Positions 34,387 through 45,655 are shown, counted from the stretch's first letter. The stretch: 64,000 nt of DNA from Mastigamoeba balamuthi (GCA_902651635.1 CACRSC010000024.1:148848-212847); one strand, 5' to 3'. The notes: generated from the sequence alone by a model not told the origin. Numbers and translations are program-made.

Positions 34387-35508
34387 TTATTTGACTGCTG
34401 GATGATGGTACCTGCAATTTGTGAGGTCTTCACACTTGCCATTTGTCATCCAGTTCAAGCAGATTTTCTTGCCCCTCGGGGGAGCCTCAATCACGTCAAC
34501 TAACCTCCAGGCAGCTCTGTTTGTAAGGACACGTGTTAGGTTCAAGTCCTTGTAATTGATGGCTGCAGGCACATCTTGTGCCACACAGATGTTCACCTTG
34601 ACACCGTGCCCCCGGAAAACGAAGTCACTCTGGTTGATGTGATTCTCGTCTGCATAGCTGAACCACATGCCATTCTTGTTACAGTGATATGGCTGGAACG
34701 TTCGCTTGTTTAGTGGCAGAAAGTGTTTATCACAAAAGGGTACAGCATGGTGCCATGAGGGAATGAACAGCACATGTAACTGAAGGCGGCCTATATGTTC
34801 AGAGTTTTGAGGATCACGGTCCTTACGAGGTTCGGTAATGCTGACAAAGTACATTAAAAAGCTCTCTGAGTGCAGTGCCAGAAGACTAGGATTGACCAGA
34901 AACCGTCTCTTTCCTGTCTTTTGAGAGCCGAGAGGGTATATTGACTCATCTACTCCAGACTGGGATGCCTGGAAAAACACAACATGCGGAGCAGCACCCA
35001 GTGTCAGATGACCATCATAGGCTGAATCATTGGCCAGATTGGCACGAAGGCGACCCTGATGAATAATCGCGTGTGCATTCTCCACTGTAGTATCATGTAT
35101 GAGGAACTTATATGGCACAACATTCCCCTTCAGTCCATGGCCAGGGCTGTCAAAGTCGCCGCCAAACCACGCAAAGAGTAATGAGGCTAAACGGTCCTGT
35201 CGGTCCATCGGCACTGTGCTGAGTGGCAACTTGGGCCCAAACTTGGGGGCAAGGAGCTCAATGACGATGTCTGGAATACCCACACGACTGGCAAAGTGAC
35301 GCCACTCCTCCTGGCTGCTTTTGGTTTTCTGCAGATCAGCAAGGCACGTGTACTCCTGTTCGACCAATAGCTCTCTGGCCTTACACACACAGGTAGCATT
35401 CGTATCTAGAGAGATAAGCTCTGGCCAACAAGGCTCTGGTGGTGGGTGGCTGCTCTCTGGTGGTGGGCTGCCCTCTGGGCCGGAAGAGTCTGTGAATGGC
35501 AGACTCAT
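34387..35508 (-). CDS. PHYHIP_C-like protein with C-terminal CCCH zinc finger
   Basis: This is a single uninterrupted exon of 373 codons, with codon use and GC content lower than the neighbouring genes. Residues about 1-35 are Pro/Ser-rich. The middle (YKFLIHDTTVENAHAIIHQG, HVVFFQASQSGVDESIY, RRFLVNPSLLALHSESFLMY, LQLHVLFIPSWHHAVPFCDK) resembles the C-terminal domain of phytanoyl-CoA-hydroxylase-interacting proteins by memory of that family. In particular HVLFIP...FCDKHFLPLN parallels HVILVIAP...FCKQRLPQLN. The HDTT...AIIHQG part also looks like the N-terminal motif of ART/DarT-type folds, so an ADP-ribosyltransferase-like fold is an alternative. The last 25 residues form a C-x8-C-x5-C-x3-H finger (CLNWMTNGKCEDLTNCRYHH), typical of RNA-binding proteins. 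The function is unknown. Confidence 0.65.
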   Translation of the reverse strand: MSLPFTDSSGPEGSPPPESSHPPPEPCWPELISLDTNATCVCKARELLVEQEYTCLADLQKTKSSQEEWRHFASRVGIPDIVIELLAPKFGPKLPLSTVPMDRQDRLASLLFAWFGGDFDSPGHGLKGNVVPYKFLIHDTTVENAHAIIHQGRLRANLANDSAYDGHLTLGAAPHVVFFQASQSGVDESIYPLGSQKTGKRRFLVNPSLLALHSESFLMYFVSITEPRKDRDPQNSEHIGRLQLHVLFIPSWHHAVPFCDKHFLPLNKRTFQPYHCNKNGMWFSYADENHINQSDFVFRGHGVKVNICVAQDVPAAINYKDLNLTRVLTNRAAWRLVDVIEAPPRGKKICLNWMTNGKCEDLTNCRYHHPAVK

Positions 35509-35592
35509 TGCTCAAGAACTCTGAATAATGCAAAGTGACCTTATTGGCCAGATTTTATTGGTCTATCTCAGCTCTTTTCGTTGCACCCAGAA

Positions 35593-35970
35593 ATGCAAGG
35601 AGACGAGCAAATTTCTTGTTGTATGAAAAGCAACACCCAAGGAAAAACGAAGAAAACCACAAAACCTGTGGATAATGAGAAATGTCCTTATTCTCTTTGC
35701 CATAAGAGAGCATTCACTATGCCCAGAGCAAGCAGTGAGGACGAATTCCTTAGCATTCTGCCGAATTCTGCAGATTATGTGGAACATTCTTCAGTGCCTA
35801 CCAACACATGCTGTTTCTATTGTGTTGAATCAGCCCAGTTGGCAATTACAACTAGGTATCCTGTGCCATTCAAGTTCCAATGGAAGAATGGGTCTTTTGG
35901 AGATCAGATACATATCTGTAAATCCGATCGCCATCAATCATCACCACACAAGGGTGTCGTGATGGCATAA
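35593..35970 (+). CDS. possible small Cys-rich protein
   Basis: A 126-codon ORF starts with ATG 85 bp from the divergent gene's ATG. It is Lys/Ser-rich with Cys at CCMK, CPYSLCHK, CCFYC and HICK. No family was recognised. The shared short spacer suggests a bidirectional promoter if it is real. Confidence 0.3.
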   Translation: MQGDEQISCCMKSNTQGKTKKTTKPVDNEKCPYSLCHKRAFTMPRASSEDEFLSILPNSADYVEHSSVPTNTCCFYCVESAQLAITTRYPVPFKFQWKNGSFGDQIHICKSDRHQSSPHKGVVMA

Positions 35971-36330
35971 GTACATAATATCATCATGCAGGCTTGTTTA
36001 CAATGGCAATTCAGCATTGTGAATGAGTGGGTTTATTGGCGAGATTGTGGCACAATAGCAAAGGCCCACAGACAGAGGCCGAAGCCAGAGGCGACTTACA
36101 ACCAATGGTAAACTGCTGGAGCAAATTCGGTGGCTTCGCGGGAAAACGACCATGTTCAAAAACTACAAGCCATTGTGGCCCGCAAACAAAACGGACCTGG
36201 AGACGCAGCAGCCTCTGGCGCGCGGCAGCGGCGGCACGATGAACACAAGTATGCAACTGTATTTTCGCCACAGAGCAGAGCAGAGGGGTGGCCGTCGCCC
36301 CCGCGCAGGGCCGCGGCAGAGGGCGGGCCG

Positions 36331-37027
36331 TCAGGAGGTGAGGAGGTAGAGGAACATGGCGACCCAGCTGCCGTGCAGCGCCAGCACGTAGAGCAGCGAC
36401 GCCAGCCGCACGGCGGGGCTGCGCCTCAGCGCCACCACCACGCGCGCCACGACGTCGCCCGCGACGCGCCCCGCGATCCCCCCGACGACCTCGCTGCCCT
36501 GCAGGACCCCCGCCGTCGCGTTCTTCTCCAGCATCTCGCGGGCCGCCTCCGCAGCCGCAGACGCGCGCGCCACCGCCTCGGGGCTCTGCAGCGCCGCCTG
36601 CGCGGCCTCGAGCGCCTCGCCCAGCGTGCGCACGCGCGCCTCGAGCCGCGAGTGCTCGACGGCCAGGACGCTCTTGGCCGCCAGCTGCCGCCGCAGCCGC
36701 TCGCTGTTCTGCTCGGCGGCGGCCGCGCGCTCGCGCAGCTGCGAGGCCTCGCCGCGCAGGCGCCCCGCCTCGCGCTGCGCCTCCTCGGCCGCGTGGCGCT
36801 GCACCGCCAGCTCCCCGGCCGCCTCGTCCAGGCGCCGCGCGCGCGCGTCGCGTGCTGCCGTCGCGGCCGCGGCCTCGCGCTCGAGCGCAGCGCAGCGGCC
36901 CAGCGCCTCGCTCAGCTCGCGCCGCAGCGACTCGGCGACGGCCTCGTGCGCCCTCGCGGCCTGCCTCTGCGCCTCGGCGGCCCCAAGAGCGTCGTCCCCG
37001 GTCCTCGCGGGCTCAAGCGGGGCCCCA
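36331..37027 (-). CDS. golgin-84/GOLGA5-like coiled coil with tail anchor (partial)
   Basis: The C-terminus ends with a single transmembrane helix, RRSPAVRLASLLYVLALHGS, followed by WVAMFLYLLTS. It matches the tail anchor of golgin-84 (RRYPxxRxxxxxYxxLLH). Upstream are about 200 residues of Ala/Glu/Arg-rich heptad coiled coil (EAVAESLRRELSEALGRC, LRERAAAAEQNSERLRRQL, ARVRTLGEALEAAQAAL). Golgins of this type tether vesicles at the Golgi rim through Rab1. The frame cannot be followed past the N at 37027, an assembly gap. A different frame there (DDDATSSSVTDPV) could be the preceding segment. The N-terminal part of the gene is missing or misassembled. Confidence 0.7.
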
Positions 37028-37470
37028 GCAGCGGCGCAAGCAGCCTCNTGACAGGGTCCGTGACGCTCGAGCTGGTGGCGTCATCATCACTCGGGCAACA
37101 CGTCTCTGCCCCCCGGAAGGGTCTTATGCCGCACCGGCACTGTGGTAACGCGTGTTGCACGCCTGACCGTCTGCCAGTTCCTGTGGCTGGGCAGCCCGTT
37201 GGCCTCACTCTGCTCCGGACCGAATTGCCATCCACCGAGGCCCGGCCACGCCACTGGGCGCTGTGCTTGCATCAACATGCCTCTTTGTTGCGGCACGGGG
37301 AGGGCTTATCGCGGGTATGGGCTACGGGAATACTAACACAGCACGAGGACGAGGGTCGGGGAGCTGGGCGGCCCCCGAGCAGCCGCACAGCCACCACAGA
37401 CGACGCACGCAGCAGGCAACCGCGGCCGCGTGTGCGCCAGGAGAGGGAGGGCTCACGCTCAGGCTCAGGC

Positions 37471-40014
37471 TCAAGCCGAGACCAGGGGGAAGGCCTGCAG
37501 GGCGGCGCCCTTGAAGACGACGGCCCGGGGGTCGCCGAAGCTGTGCTCGCTCAGCCTCAGGCTCTCGTGCAGCTCCTGCGAGCACAGGATCTCGCCGGGC
37601 TCGGCAGACTCCTGCAGCCTCTGGCTCAGGCTCACTGGGGCACACGAGCTGTGAGCGCAGGCCCCGTGCTGGCGTCGGGGGGAGGGCAGCAGCAGCGCGC
37701 ACCTGTGGGCCCCCACATCTCGTACGAGAACTTGCGGACGCCCACGATGGCCCCGTTGCAGGGCCCGCTCGCGGCGCCCATGCGGAACTGCAGGGGCCAC
37801 CCCGCCGTCAGCACCCTGCCAGCGCACAGCCTGCGCCCAGCCCCCCCAGGACGTCAGCCACCGAGTGGAGGAGCTCCTCCCCTGGCGCCCTCCCGCGTGC
37901 CTTCTGAACGCCAGGGCCAGCTTGGCGATGTCGCTGTCGTCGTGGCTGCTGCTCTGAGGCACCCCTGTCACAGCCACTGGGGGAGGGCCACACGGACCGC
38001 ACAGAGATCAATTGAGGCTGCCGAGGGCAGGAGGAGGGGAGGGCGTGCGCACGGTAGGCGTCGCCGATGGTGCGCACTTTGGTGGCGCCGGCGGCCAGGA
38101 GGAGCAGGTCCATGTCGCAGTAGAGGACGTTGAGGACGCCGACGACGCGCTTGGCCGGCGTGGCGGCCGACCACGTGGTGAAGCCGCAGACGTCGACAAA
38201 GAGGAAGGCCGTCGCCCCGAAGTGGTCGGCCAGCGCCCGCTGCCCCGCGCTGAACGCCTGCAGCGCGTGGGCCGGGAACATGTTGGCCAGGATGGTGCTC
38301 GTCCGCCGCGACTGCCCCAGCAGCGTCTCCATCAGCTCGTTGACCGCCCGCGCCACTCTGCTCAGCTCGTTCCTCCCGCGCGTCCCCATCCGCTCCGACA
38401 GGTCCTGCGGGCGCTCGGTGGGCGGGAGCTCCGGGGCTGCGAGGGGCGCAGGCGGACCTTGGAGTTGGCGATCGAGACGATCTGCGACGAGAAGGCCGAG
38501 AGCTGGCGGAGCACCGCCGTCTCGAGCAGCACGCAGACGGCCACCCAGTGCGCCACGAGGGCCGCCCCGCACAGGAGGCACAGCTTCTCCATGTCTGCGC
38601 GGGCGAACGGGCCGAGTCAGCACCTGGCGGGGGACCGCTGCTGCGCACTCTCGAGCATCGTGAGGCGCGCTGTCCTGCGCGACCGGATGTAGAGGTACGC
38701 CACGGGCTCCCCGTCCTGCGCCGCTTGTCAGCAGAGGCTCCAGGGCCCCGAGGGGCAGGGGGGCGTTGGTTGCTATGCGCGCACGACGTCAGCGACCACG
38801 CCGCCGACGCCGAGGTACGACGACTCGGAGACGTTGGACATGGGCGAGCAGTGCAGGCGCGACGGCGTCGCCACGTGCCCGGCGAGCGGCGTCGTCTGCA
38901 CTTGGGCCTCTGCGGCGGGCCGTCCCGCGTCAGTGGGGGCTGCCAGAGCACAGGGAGCGAGGGAACGAGGGCCCGTCGTGCCTGTGACGCTCTTCGAGAT
39001 GTTGATGAGAGACCCAGAGCTCACGAGGGGCTCGTAGAGGCCCCACAGGCTCTTGTCCATCTCCTCGCGGTGCAGGAACCTGCGCAGCCCGCTCGCCGTG
39101 TCAGCCGTGCGCGCAGGGGGGCGCAAGCGCACAGGCTGAGGCAGAGGTCGGCCTGGAAGGCGCTCTGGGGCAGGTCGAGGTTGACGTCGCGGGCCATGAC
39201 GATCCAGCCGACAAAGTCGCCGGACCAGTCGCTCTTGTGCACGACAGACGACGTGGCCACGTTGAGCGTGTCGCTCAGCGGGTCGTAGAAGAGGCCCTCG
39301 GCCTTGCCCGTCGTCGTCAGCGCCCTGCTGAACTGCCGCCACAGGCTCTCCTGCACCGGCTGCACCACCGTGTAGTTCTCCCACACGAAGAACTGCCCGT
39401 TGAGCAGCTGCCCGTGGGCGTCTCAGCAGTGAGCCGCGCAGGCCGAGAGAGGGCGGTGGGGGTGGGCACCTCTCCGTTGGGGAGGATGAACACGATGGCC
39501 GAGGCGCGGTAGAAGAGCAGCGACCAGTTGCCGCTGCACAGCGACTGGTAGAACTCGCCCCAGGGCTCCGCGTCCTTGAGGTACTGCCAGAACTGGTCCT
39601 GTCCCGGGCACCGCGACGCGTCAGGCCAGAACGGGAATGACCGGGCGAGGGGGAGGGGGAGCGAGAGGCTATTTTTGGCTGCGCTTCTGCAGCGCTCGAG
39701 GCTCCCGCTCTTCTGCTGCCGCTGCGCACCCAGAAGATCCACGAGTACATCGCCGAGTACACGTTGTCGATGTCGAAGAGCAGGGCGCGCGCGGCGAGGC
39801 CCATGTCGCTGACAGCGAGCTCGTGCTCGATCTGGTCCGACGAGGCCAGCGAGATGCCCGCGACCGAGCCGCAGATGACGCCGGCGCCCAGCAGCGCCAG
39901 GGCCGCCACGGGCAGCAGCGTGCGCGGGCGCAGCGACGCGAGGGCCCTGAGGCGGGGGCCCCGCCTGACGATGACGGAGCTCTCTGCCCGCGAGAGGCTG
40001 AGGTTGTCCTGCAT
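37471..40014 (-). CDS. membrane class III nucleotide cyclase
   Basis: Class III cyclases turn ATP or GTP into cAMP or cGMP as dimers. The N-terminal helix (LPVAALALLGAGVICGSVAG) begins near residue 33. An extracytoplasmic sensor region of several hundred residues (MYSWIFWV, FYQSLCSGNWSLLFYRASAI, SDWSGDFVGWIVMARDVNL) follows, then a second helix (LCGAALVAHWVAVCVLLE). The linker has NELSRVARAVNELMETLLGQ, a HAMP-like pattern. The catalytic core has ILANMFPAHALQAF, FVDVCGFTTWSA (metal Asp), KVRTIGDAY (second Asp), FRMGAASGPCNGAIVG, FSYEMWGPT and LQESAEPGEILCSQEL. The base-selecting positions read Arg in KVRTIGD and Glu in YEMWG, neither the AC (Lys/Asp) nor the GC (Glu/Cys) pair. The usual VNxASR is VSLSQR. 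About eight exons are needed. The intron after KVRTIGDAY has a GTGCGC donor and TCAATTGA at 38008. Confidence 0.85.
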
Positions 40015-40240
40015 TGGCTGCCAGCAGCAGCAGTGCACTCGGCGCTGTCTCTGAAAATGCAGAGCTGCTGGGGCGATGAAAAGTGAATCGGGGACGTCAT
40101 CGACGACGACGCAGATGGAATCCTCGAGCTCTCTCCCTCTGACTCAGAAGATTCGGTGCTGCCCTCGTCTGATAGAGGACTGCGATTAGAATCAATTGAG
40201 TGCTCACCTCGCCGATACTGTTCGTTATTACCTCGCACAG

Positions 40241-42956
40241 ATGCAGGAGAGCAGCCCTCGGTGCAGCGCCTCTCTCGCGTCGTTTGCGGGCGCAGTCCCG
40301 GGCGGCCCTCTGGTGGACGGCATGCTGCGCTGCCGAACGTGCCACAGGCCCGCCACGGACCATCCCCTGCCCTTCACCTCGAGTAGGCCCCACTCGTCCA
40401 GCGCTGATTTTTCAGAGGCCAGCAGGCATTTGACACTCGCCCTTGCCCAGCCAGCTCTGCAGCCGAGCTGGTCCGGCACCTGCTCGCCAGAGACGAAGAC
40501 CAAGGCACGGGCTGTTCCTGCGCCTTCTTGCAACCAGCTGAGTTGCCGTCCCCTCAACTGGAGTGCAGCTGCGCTGGCATGCCTGCTCGGCGTCCTGGAC
40601 ACGTTCATGGAGGGCCTGGACGACCTGGACGATAGCATGTGCGTCGCCAGCCCCGCGGCAGCCGCAGAGCAGGCGCGCGTCCTGGGCCCCTTCTTCAAGG
40701 CGCCGCTGCCCAACCACGGGAGGCACATCAGCCTCCCCCTGCTGGGCGCGGCCTCGGGCGCCCGCGCTGCGACCGCCGACGGCAGGCCGCTGAGCGAGGC
40801 TGTGCTGCGCCCGGGGTCGCTGACCGTCCTCGTCGCCAGCGTGGGCGCGGGCACCACTGCGACGATCGTGCAGCTCGCGGAGGACCGCGTGGCGTGGGTG
40901 GTCCTCGTGCTCTGCTACCTCCCCCCGGGAGCTGTACTTCTGCCTCGACTTCAAGGACCCCGCGATGTGCACGGCGCTCTCCGAGATGGACAGCTGGCCT
41001 TCTCCGTTCCTCGAGGCCTCCAATGAGAGCCGCGGGGCACAGGACACGGCCTCGTGGCAGCGCCGCTACGTCGAGGAGCAGGGGCTGCCGGCAGAGCGGT
41101 GCCGCGCGCGCTTCCTCGTCGAGCTGGCCAGCCGCGGGCTGTTCCTCCTCAAGCTGCTCGAGCTCAGGGGCGGCAAGGTGACGCCGGCCGAGCACCTGCG
41201 CGTGCAGGCGCGCGAGGGCCAGAGCTACGCGGACAGCCCGGAAGAGCTGCTCAGCCGCGTGCTCGTGGCCGCGGGGCTCACGGAGCGCCAGCTGCAGGCG
41301 CTGGTCGCCCGCGTCAACGAGCGGCTCGTGCAGCAGACGGGCATGCCGCTCGTGTGCGCTGCCGACGACTTCCACCGGCTGGGGTACATGCGCAAGGACG
41401 AGTTCGTCAGCGACCGCGCCGAGGGGGCGCAGCCCGCGGACCTCTTCGACGGGCGCTGGCCGCTGAAGCCGCAGTACAGTCGATCGCTGGCCACCGTGTT
41501 CGCGGCGGCCGTCTGCGGCGCCGGGGTGTCGCTGGTGGTCGCGGGCACCGACCCCCTCATGTCGCAGTACGAGCAGCTGGCGCCGCGCGCCGTGCCGAGG
41601 GAGCTGTTCTCCTGCGTCTGCGAGGTGCCGGCGGACAGCGAGCCCCGCGTGATGCTCGAGGCGCTGCTCGACCTCAGCGAGTGCAGCGACGCCGAGCTCG
41701 ACGCCGCCGTCTGCTACGACCCGTACGGGCAGGCGGGGCACTTGCTCGAGCTGCCAGCGCGGGATCTGTGGCGCCTGCTGCGCGGGAGGAACGGGTTCGC
41801 CTGCAGCGTCGTCCTCCAGATGCACGAGCTCGCGGGGGCGTAGGGCGGCAGCGGCAGCAAGGCCGAGCGCCTCAAGAGGGCCATCTGCGCCGCGCTGGCC
41901 GGGTACTCGTCGGTGATCAGCCACAACACCAGCAGGAGCCTCGTGCTGGCCGGCGAGCAGAGCCGCCGCGACGCGGTCGACCTGCTCTCGCGCGTGGCTG
42001 CCGCGTGGGCCCTGTCGACACGCAGGGGCCACGTCGTGCTCGAGGACGCGCCCTTCAACCCCGTCGCCATGTCCCTGGGCTCTCTGCTCTGCGGCGGCGG
42101 CACTGGCAGCGGCACTGGCCTGCGGTTCCGCATCGACGAGGAGCTGGCGTTCGACGCGCTGCTGCGCTTCGGCTGGAAGGAGGCTGACTGGTTCGGGCGG
42201 CTCTACGCAGTGGTCTGCGGCCTCTGGAACGCAGCCACGGGCGATAAGCTCAGAGACAGAAAGCCGAAGGCCAACAGCAGGCTGCTCGACTGCGCTGTGG
42301 TCGCGGTGCTGGCGCTCTGGTCGCAGCAGAGGGGCCTCTGCTGCCTCGCGGACCTCCCGTGGGTGTTCGGGGGCGACGAGGAGCTCCGGGGCAGCGTCCT
42401 CGCCCAGCCCCAGATGGCGTGGCTCCGCAGCGCGCGCCTGCCGCGGATCACGCACCTCCGCCAGCTCGACAGCCACTACCCCGTCAGCCTCGCCTCCCTG
42501 GCGCAGCAGCGGCGCGGAGACCTCTACTGCTGCCCGTCTGCGGACGCCAGTCTCGGCTGGTTCGGCTGGCTCGACAGCGGCGACGGACAGCTCTGCTGCC
42601 TGGCAGGCGTCAGCAGGCTGTACCTTCGCGGTGGTGCCGACGGGTCGCCGGCCGAGTCCACGCGCGTCGGCAGCATGTTCGCTGCAGAGGAGGAGGAGCA
42701 CAGCAGGTGGCTCGGCGTGGCGGGGGCAACGCCGGCGCTGCGCGTCCACATCGAGCTGCCCGCGGGGTCCAGCGGTGCCGCCCGCACGGCGCGCGCGTGC
42801 TGCGACCTGCGCGGCTGGCCGTCGTCGGACCTGCTGGTGTTCGTCGACAGGCACAGCGTCTCCGAGTTCCTCAGCGTCCCGGCGGAGGACCCGCACGTCA
42901 AGCAGCTGCTCGGCGAGCTCTCGGCCATTCTGAACCAGCTCCTCCTGGTCCTCTAG
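40241..42956 (+). pseudogene. P-loop NTPase-like gene, reading frame interrupted
   Basis: The first ATG gives MQESSPRCSASLASF, with a possible zinc pair CRTCHRP. A region resembling a degenerate P-loop (LVASVGAGTTATIVQLAED) is followed by ELYFCLDFKDPA, a Walker B-like stretch PLVCAADDFHRLGYM and a sensor-like VSLVVAGTDP. The order fits large STAND/AAA-type ATPases. A second half of about 345 residues (YSSVISHNTSRSLVLAGEQ, VVLEDAPFNPVAMSLGSLL) shows no known domain. The locus has about two interruptions of the frame relative to the apparent protein, so it is decayed or contains sequencing errors. TCAATTGA at 40192 lies just upstream. Confidence 0.5.
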
Positions 42957-43160
42957 TCGCGCCGGGGGGCCCTCGCAGTTCATATCGGGCAACAGAGGCA
43001 GCTCTTCTGTGGGCTTCTGGGGGCAGTGATGTCAGGATTTTGCCCTGATATGCAAAATGCAGGGAAGATATTTTCCCCACCTCGGTGTGAGCCCGTGACT
43101 GTACCGGTACTGCAGTTGTCCAGCACAACAACAGCGCACTCCCAGCCCCTCACAGCAGCC

Positions 43161-43547
43161 ATGCGGATCGAGCACATCGCGTTCAACGTGACCAACGCGC
43201 CCGCCGTGTGCGAGTGGTACATCAAGCACCTCGGGCTGCGCCTCGCGCGCCAGGTGGGCCCCGCGTACTTCCTCGCCGACGACGACTCGCGGACGGTCGT
43301 CGAGCTGTACACGCGGCCCGACGTGGCGCCGCCCGACTACTTCCAGACCAACCCGATGACGCTGCACATCGCCCTCCAGGTGCCCGAGAGCACCACCGTC
43401 ACGGCCGAGCGCGACAGGCTCGTGGCCGCCGGGGCCACCGTCGCCATCGACGTGACGCCGCTCTCGTGCGGCGGCCAGAACGCGATCCTGCGCTGCCCCG
43501 CGGGCATCCCGCTGCAGATCATCCAGCGCAAGGCGGCGCTGCTCTGA
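43161..43547 (+). CDS. VOC/glyoxalase-fold protein
   Basis: A compact single exon of 128 codons starts MRIEHIAFNVTNAPAVCEWY, the usual first beta-alpha unit of a vicinal-oxygen-chelate domain. It continues HLGLRLARQV, SRTVVELYTRPD, TLHIALQVPE, RDRLVAAGATVAID and ILRCPAGIPLQIIQRK. Candidate metal ligands are His4 or His5-type (EHIAF), Glu in VELY and His in LHIAL. Such enzymes include glyoxalase I, dioxygenases and epimerases; the exact reaction cannot be told. The start is set by an in-frame ATG shortly after a Ser/Pro stretch, and no intron is seen. Confidence 0.85.
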   Translation: MRIEHIAFNVTNAPAVCEWYIKHLGLRLARQVGPAYFLADDDSRTVVELYTRPDVAPPDYFQTNPMTLHIALQVPESTTVTAERDRLVAAGATVAIDVTPLSCGGQNAILRCPAGIPLQIIQRKAALL

Positions 43548-44028
43548 GCGGGCCGGCTGTGGTGACCGGCCCGAGGCTGATGTGGCACGTGGCCACGCGG
43601 CCTGAGAGGGTGCCTGTGAGGCAGGTCTGCTGCCATGCAGCAGACCTCACAACCTCGCCGATGCTGGGGAGGGCTGGGGCCCACCCCATCGCCCAAGAGC
43701 AACAATGAACAACAGTGACATTGACATCCAGGCACCGGCTCAACAGCCCACAACCAACACTCAGTTTAAGAACATGGGACTGGAGGAATGGACTAGCGCT
43801 GCACACTGCAGCAACCACCCTGTGGCACCCTCATTCGAGGGGCACAACACAAGGCCTGACAGTACGGGACTGCTGGGACTGGGACAAGTCATTTCCAAGA
43901 AACAGGGAGATGTGAGTGCTTCGAATCTAGATTCTGCATACGTATCTAGATCTCATCGGCGCCAGAATCTCTTTTTCTCGTTGGGGGCGGAGGTTCTGTG
44001 AGCGGCGCCACACGCACCAGACAACGAA
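43548..44028. other. intergenic, no gene recognised
   Basis: Short spacer with weak ORFs. It contains TCTAGATCTCATCGGCGCC shortly before the DCN1 gene but no recognisable element. Confidence 0.5.
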
Positions 44029-45655
44029 ATGAGCCAGACGGGCCGGCTGGACAGGCTGCAGCGCGAGAAGGTGCGCAACTTCATCTCGTTCACCAACACG
44101 AGCGAGGCCGTGGCCGTCCGCGCCCTCCGCGAGTGCCGCTGGGAGGAAGAAGGTCCCCCTCCCCTCCCCCCGCCCTCCCCGGCCGCTTCCCGAACGCTCC
44201 CGGCCGTTCCCGCGCCCCCCGGGCCTCGGAAGCGCCGAAACCCGAAGCCGCCGCTCGGAAAAGCGGCGGAAATCAACTAAATATCTTTGAATTTAGATTT
44301 TGGGTCGAAAATTTGAGCCTTGAAAAAACTAAGTCGATTTGGGTTTGCAGTGGCGGTGAACGAGTTCTTCAACAACCCGACCAAGTTCGGGGCAGTGGAG
44401 GCGGACCCGCGGGCGGTGGGCGAGCTGTTCGCGCGGTACCGCAACGCCGAGTCGGGGATGGTCGACTGCGACGAGCGGCTGGCCAGGGACCTCGGCCTCC
44501 CGGACGCCAACGACGTCGGCATGCTCGTCCTCGCCTGGCGCCTCCACTCGCGCACCGTCGGCCAGTTCTCCTCGCAGGAGTGGTCCGAGGGCCTCGCTGC
44601 TCTTCGGTCCGCCCGCCGCTGCGCCTTTTGTCCGAGAGTTGTTTTTGTTCTTGTTTTGTTTTGTTTTGTTCTGTGTTGTTTCTGTTTGTTCTGTACTTTA
44701 TTTTCGTTGTTGTACCACCGATCATTTGTTTTTTCCTCCAATCTTGACAACCTGTGTTTGTCTGGTATCTCTGACACTCTGTTTGGCGACAAAAGCCTAT
44801 TTGGTTGCTTTTTTTGAGGTACTAACCACTGAACTCTGTTTTCCCCTTTCTCAACGTTTATTTATTTACTTCTTGTCAAAAGGCAATTGCTTTCGTGTCA
44901 GTGTGGCCTCTTGGTCGGCTGCAGCGCCGGCCAGCACGTGCTGACACGGCCTGCGCAGAGTGGACACGATCGAGGGGCTGAGAGAGAAGATCGCTGCGGA
45001 GAAGGCGGCGCTGGCCAACGACTCGGGGCTGATGCGCGAGTTCTACACGTTCGTGTTCGACTACGCGCGCGAGGAGCGCAAGAAGGTCATCGACTGCAGC
45101 GTGGCCATCGAGCTGTGGCGCTCTGTGCTCGGGGGGCGCTTCCACCACCTCGACCTGTGGGTCGAGTTCCTCGAGGCCGAGAACCACCTCAAGCCCATCA
45201 ACCGCGACGTCTGGGTCCTCCTGCTCGACTTCGCCACGACCATCCGCGACGACTTCAGCAACTACGACGAGGCTGGTGCGCATTGGGCGCGGGCCCCACT
45301 CCTGAGCCTCTCCAGTTTTGTGCCGCTTTCTCTTGGACTTCACGTTGGCCTTGCGCGTTGTTGTGCGAATCTGTGGAGTGCGATGTAATGCTACGTGCCA
45401 CGCTACACCATGGGACCAATAGGGGAGAAGTGATAAACTTGGTCCTCTTTTTGAAAGATAGACAAGATGTGAATCCAAAACTGTTTCAAGTTGAGACCAA
45501 ATCTAGCTCCCAATTGTTACCCGCCCTCTGCTTTTTTCTTCGCCCTCACTGGCCGGCCACGGAACGGGCGCTCTCGCTGTGCAGGGGCGTGGCCTGTTCT
45601 GCTGGACCAGTTTGTCGGGTACGCCAAGGGGAGGGTGATGCAAGTCGACCATTGA
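44029..45655 (+). CDS. DCN1: DCN1/DCUN1D, cullin neddylation factor
   Basis: DCN1 proteins act as scaffold-type E3s that attach NEDD8 to cullins together with UBC12. Exons are 44029-44152, 44351-44606, 44959-45275 and 45585-45655. The N-terminal UBA-like region is VRNFISFTNTSEAVAVRALR followed by CRWEEEVAVNEFFNNP. The PONY domain has DLGLPDANDVGMLVLAWRLH, then SRTVGQFSSQEWSEGLAALR, REFYTFVFDYAREERKKVID, AIELWRSVLGGRFHHLDLWV, RDVWVLLLDFATTIRDDFSN and, across the last splice, YDEAGAWPVLLDQFVGYAK. All splice junctions restore family-typical sequence. Donors are GTCCCC, GTCCGC and GTGCGC. The long third intron has a T/G-rich part with the start of CAATTG at 44883. The protein is complete at about 255 residues. 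Confidence 0.93.

Noticed and set aside
36130-38133. Very long plus-strand ORF (667 codons) over the golgin and cyclase genes
   Set aside because: It is the antisense of two genes with clear domain evidence and results from GC-rich codon bias. It has no recognisable motif.
41835-41850. TAG read as a sense codon in this organism
   Set aside because: Other genes, for example the TPR-like one, end with TAG at the expected C-terminus, so the standard code fits.
40728-42992. 754-codon minus-strand ORF
   Set aside because: Antisense of the NTPase-like gene, with Arg/Glu/Ala-rich composition and no domain.
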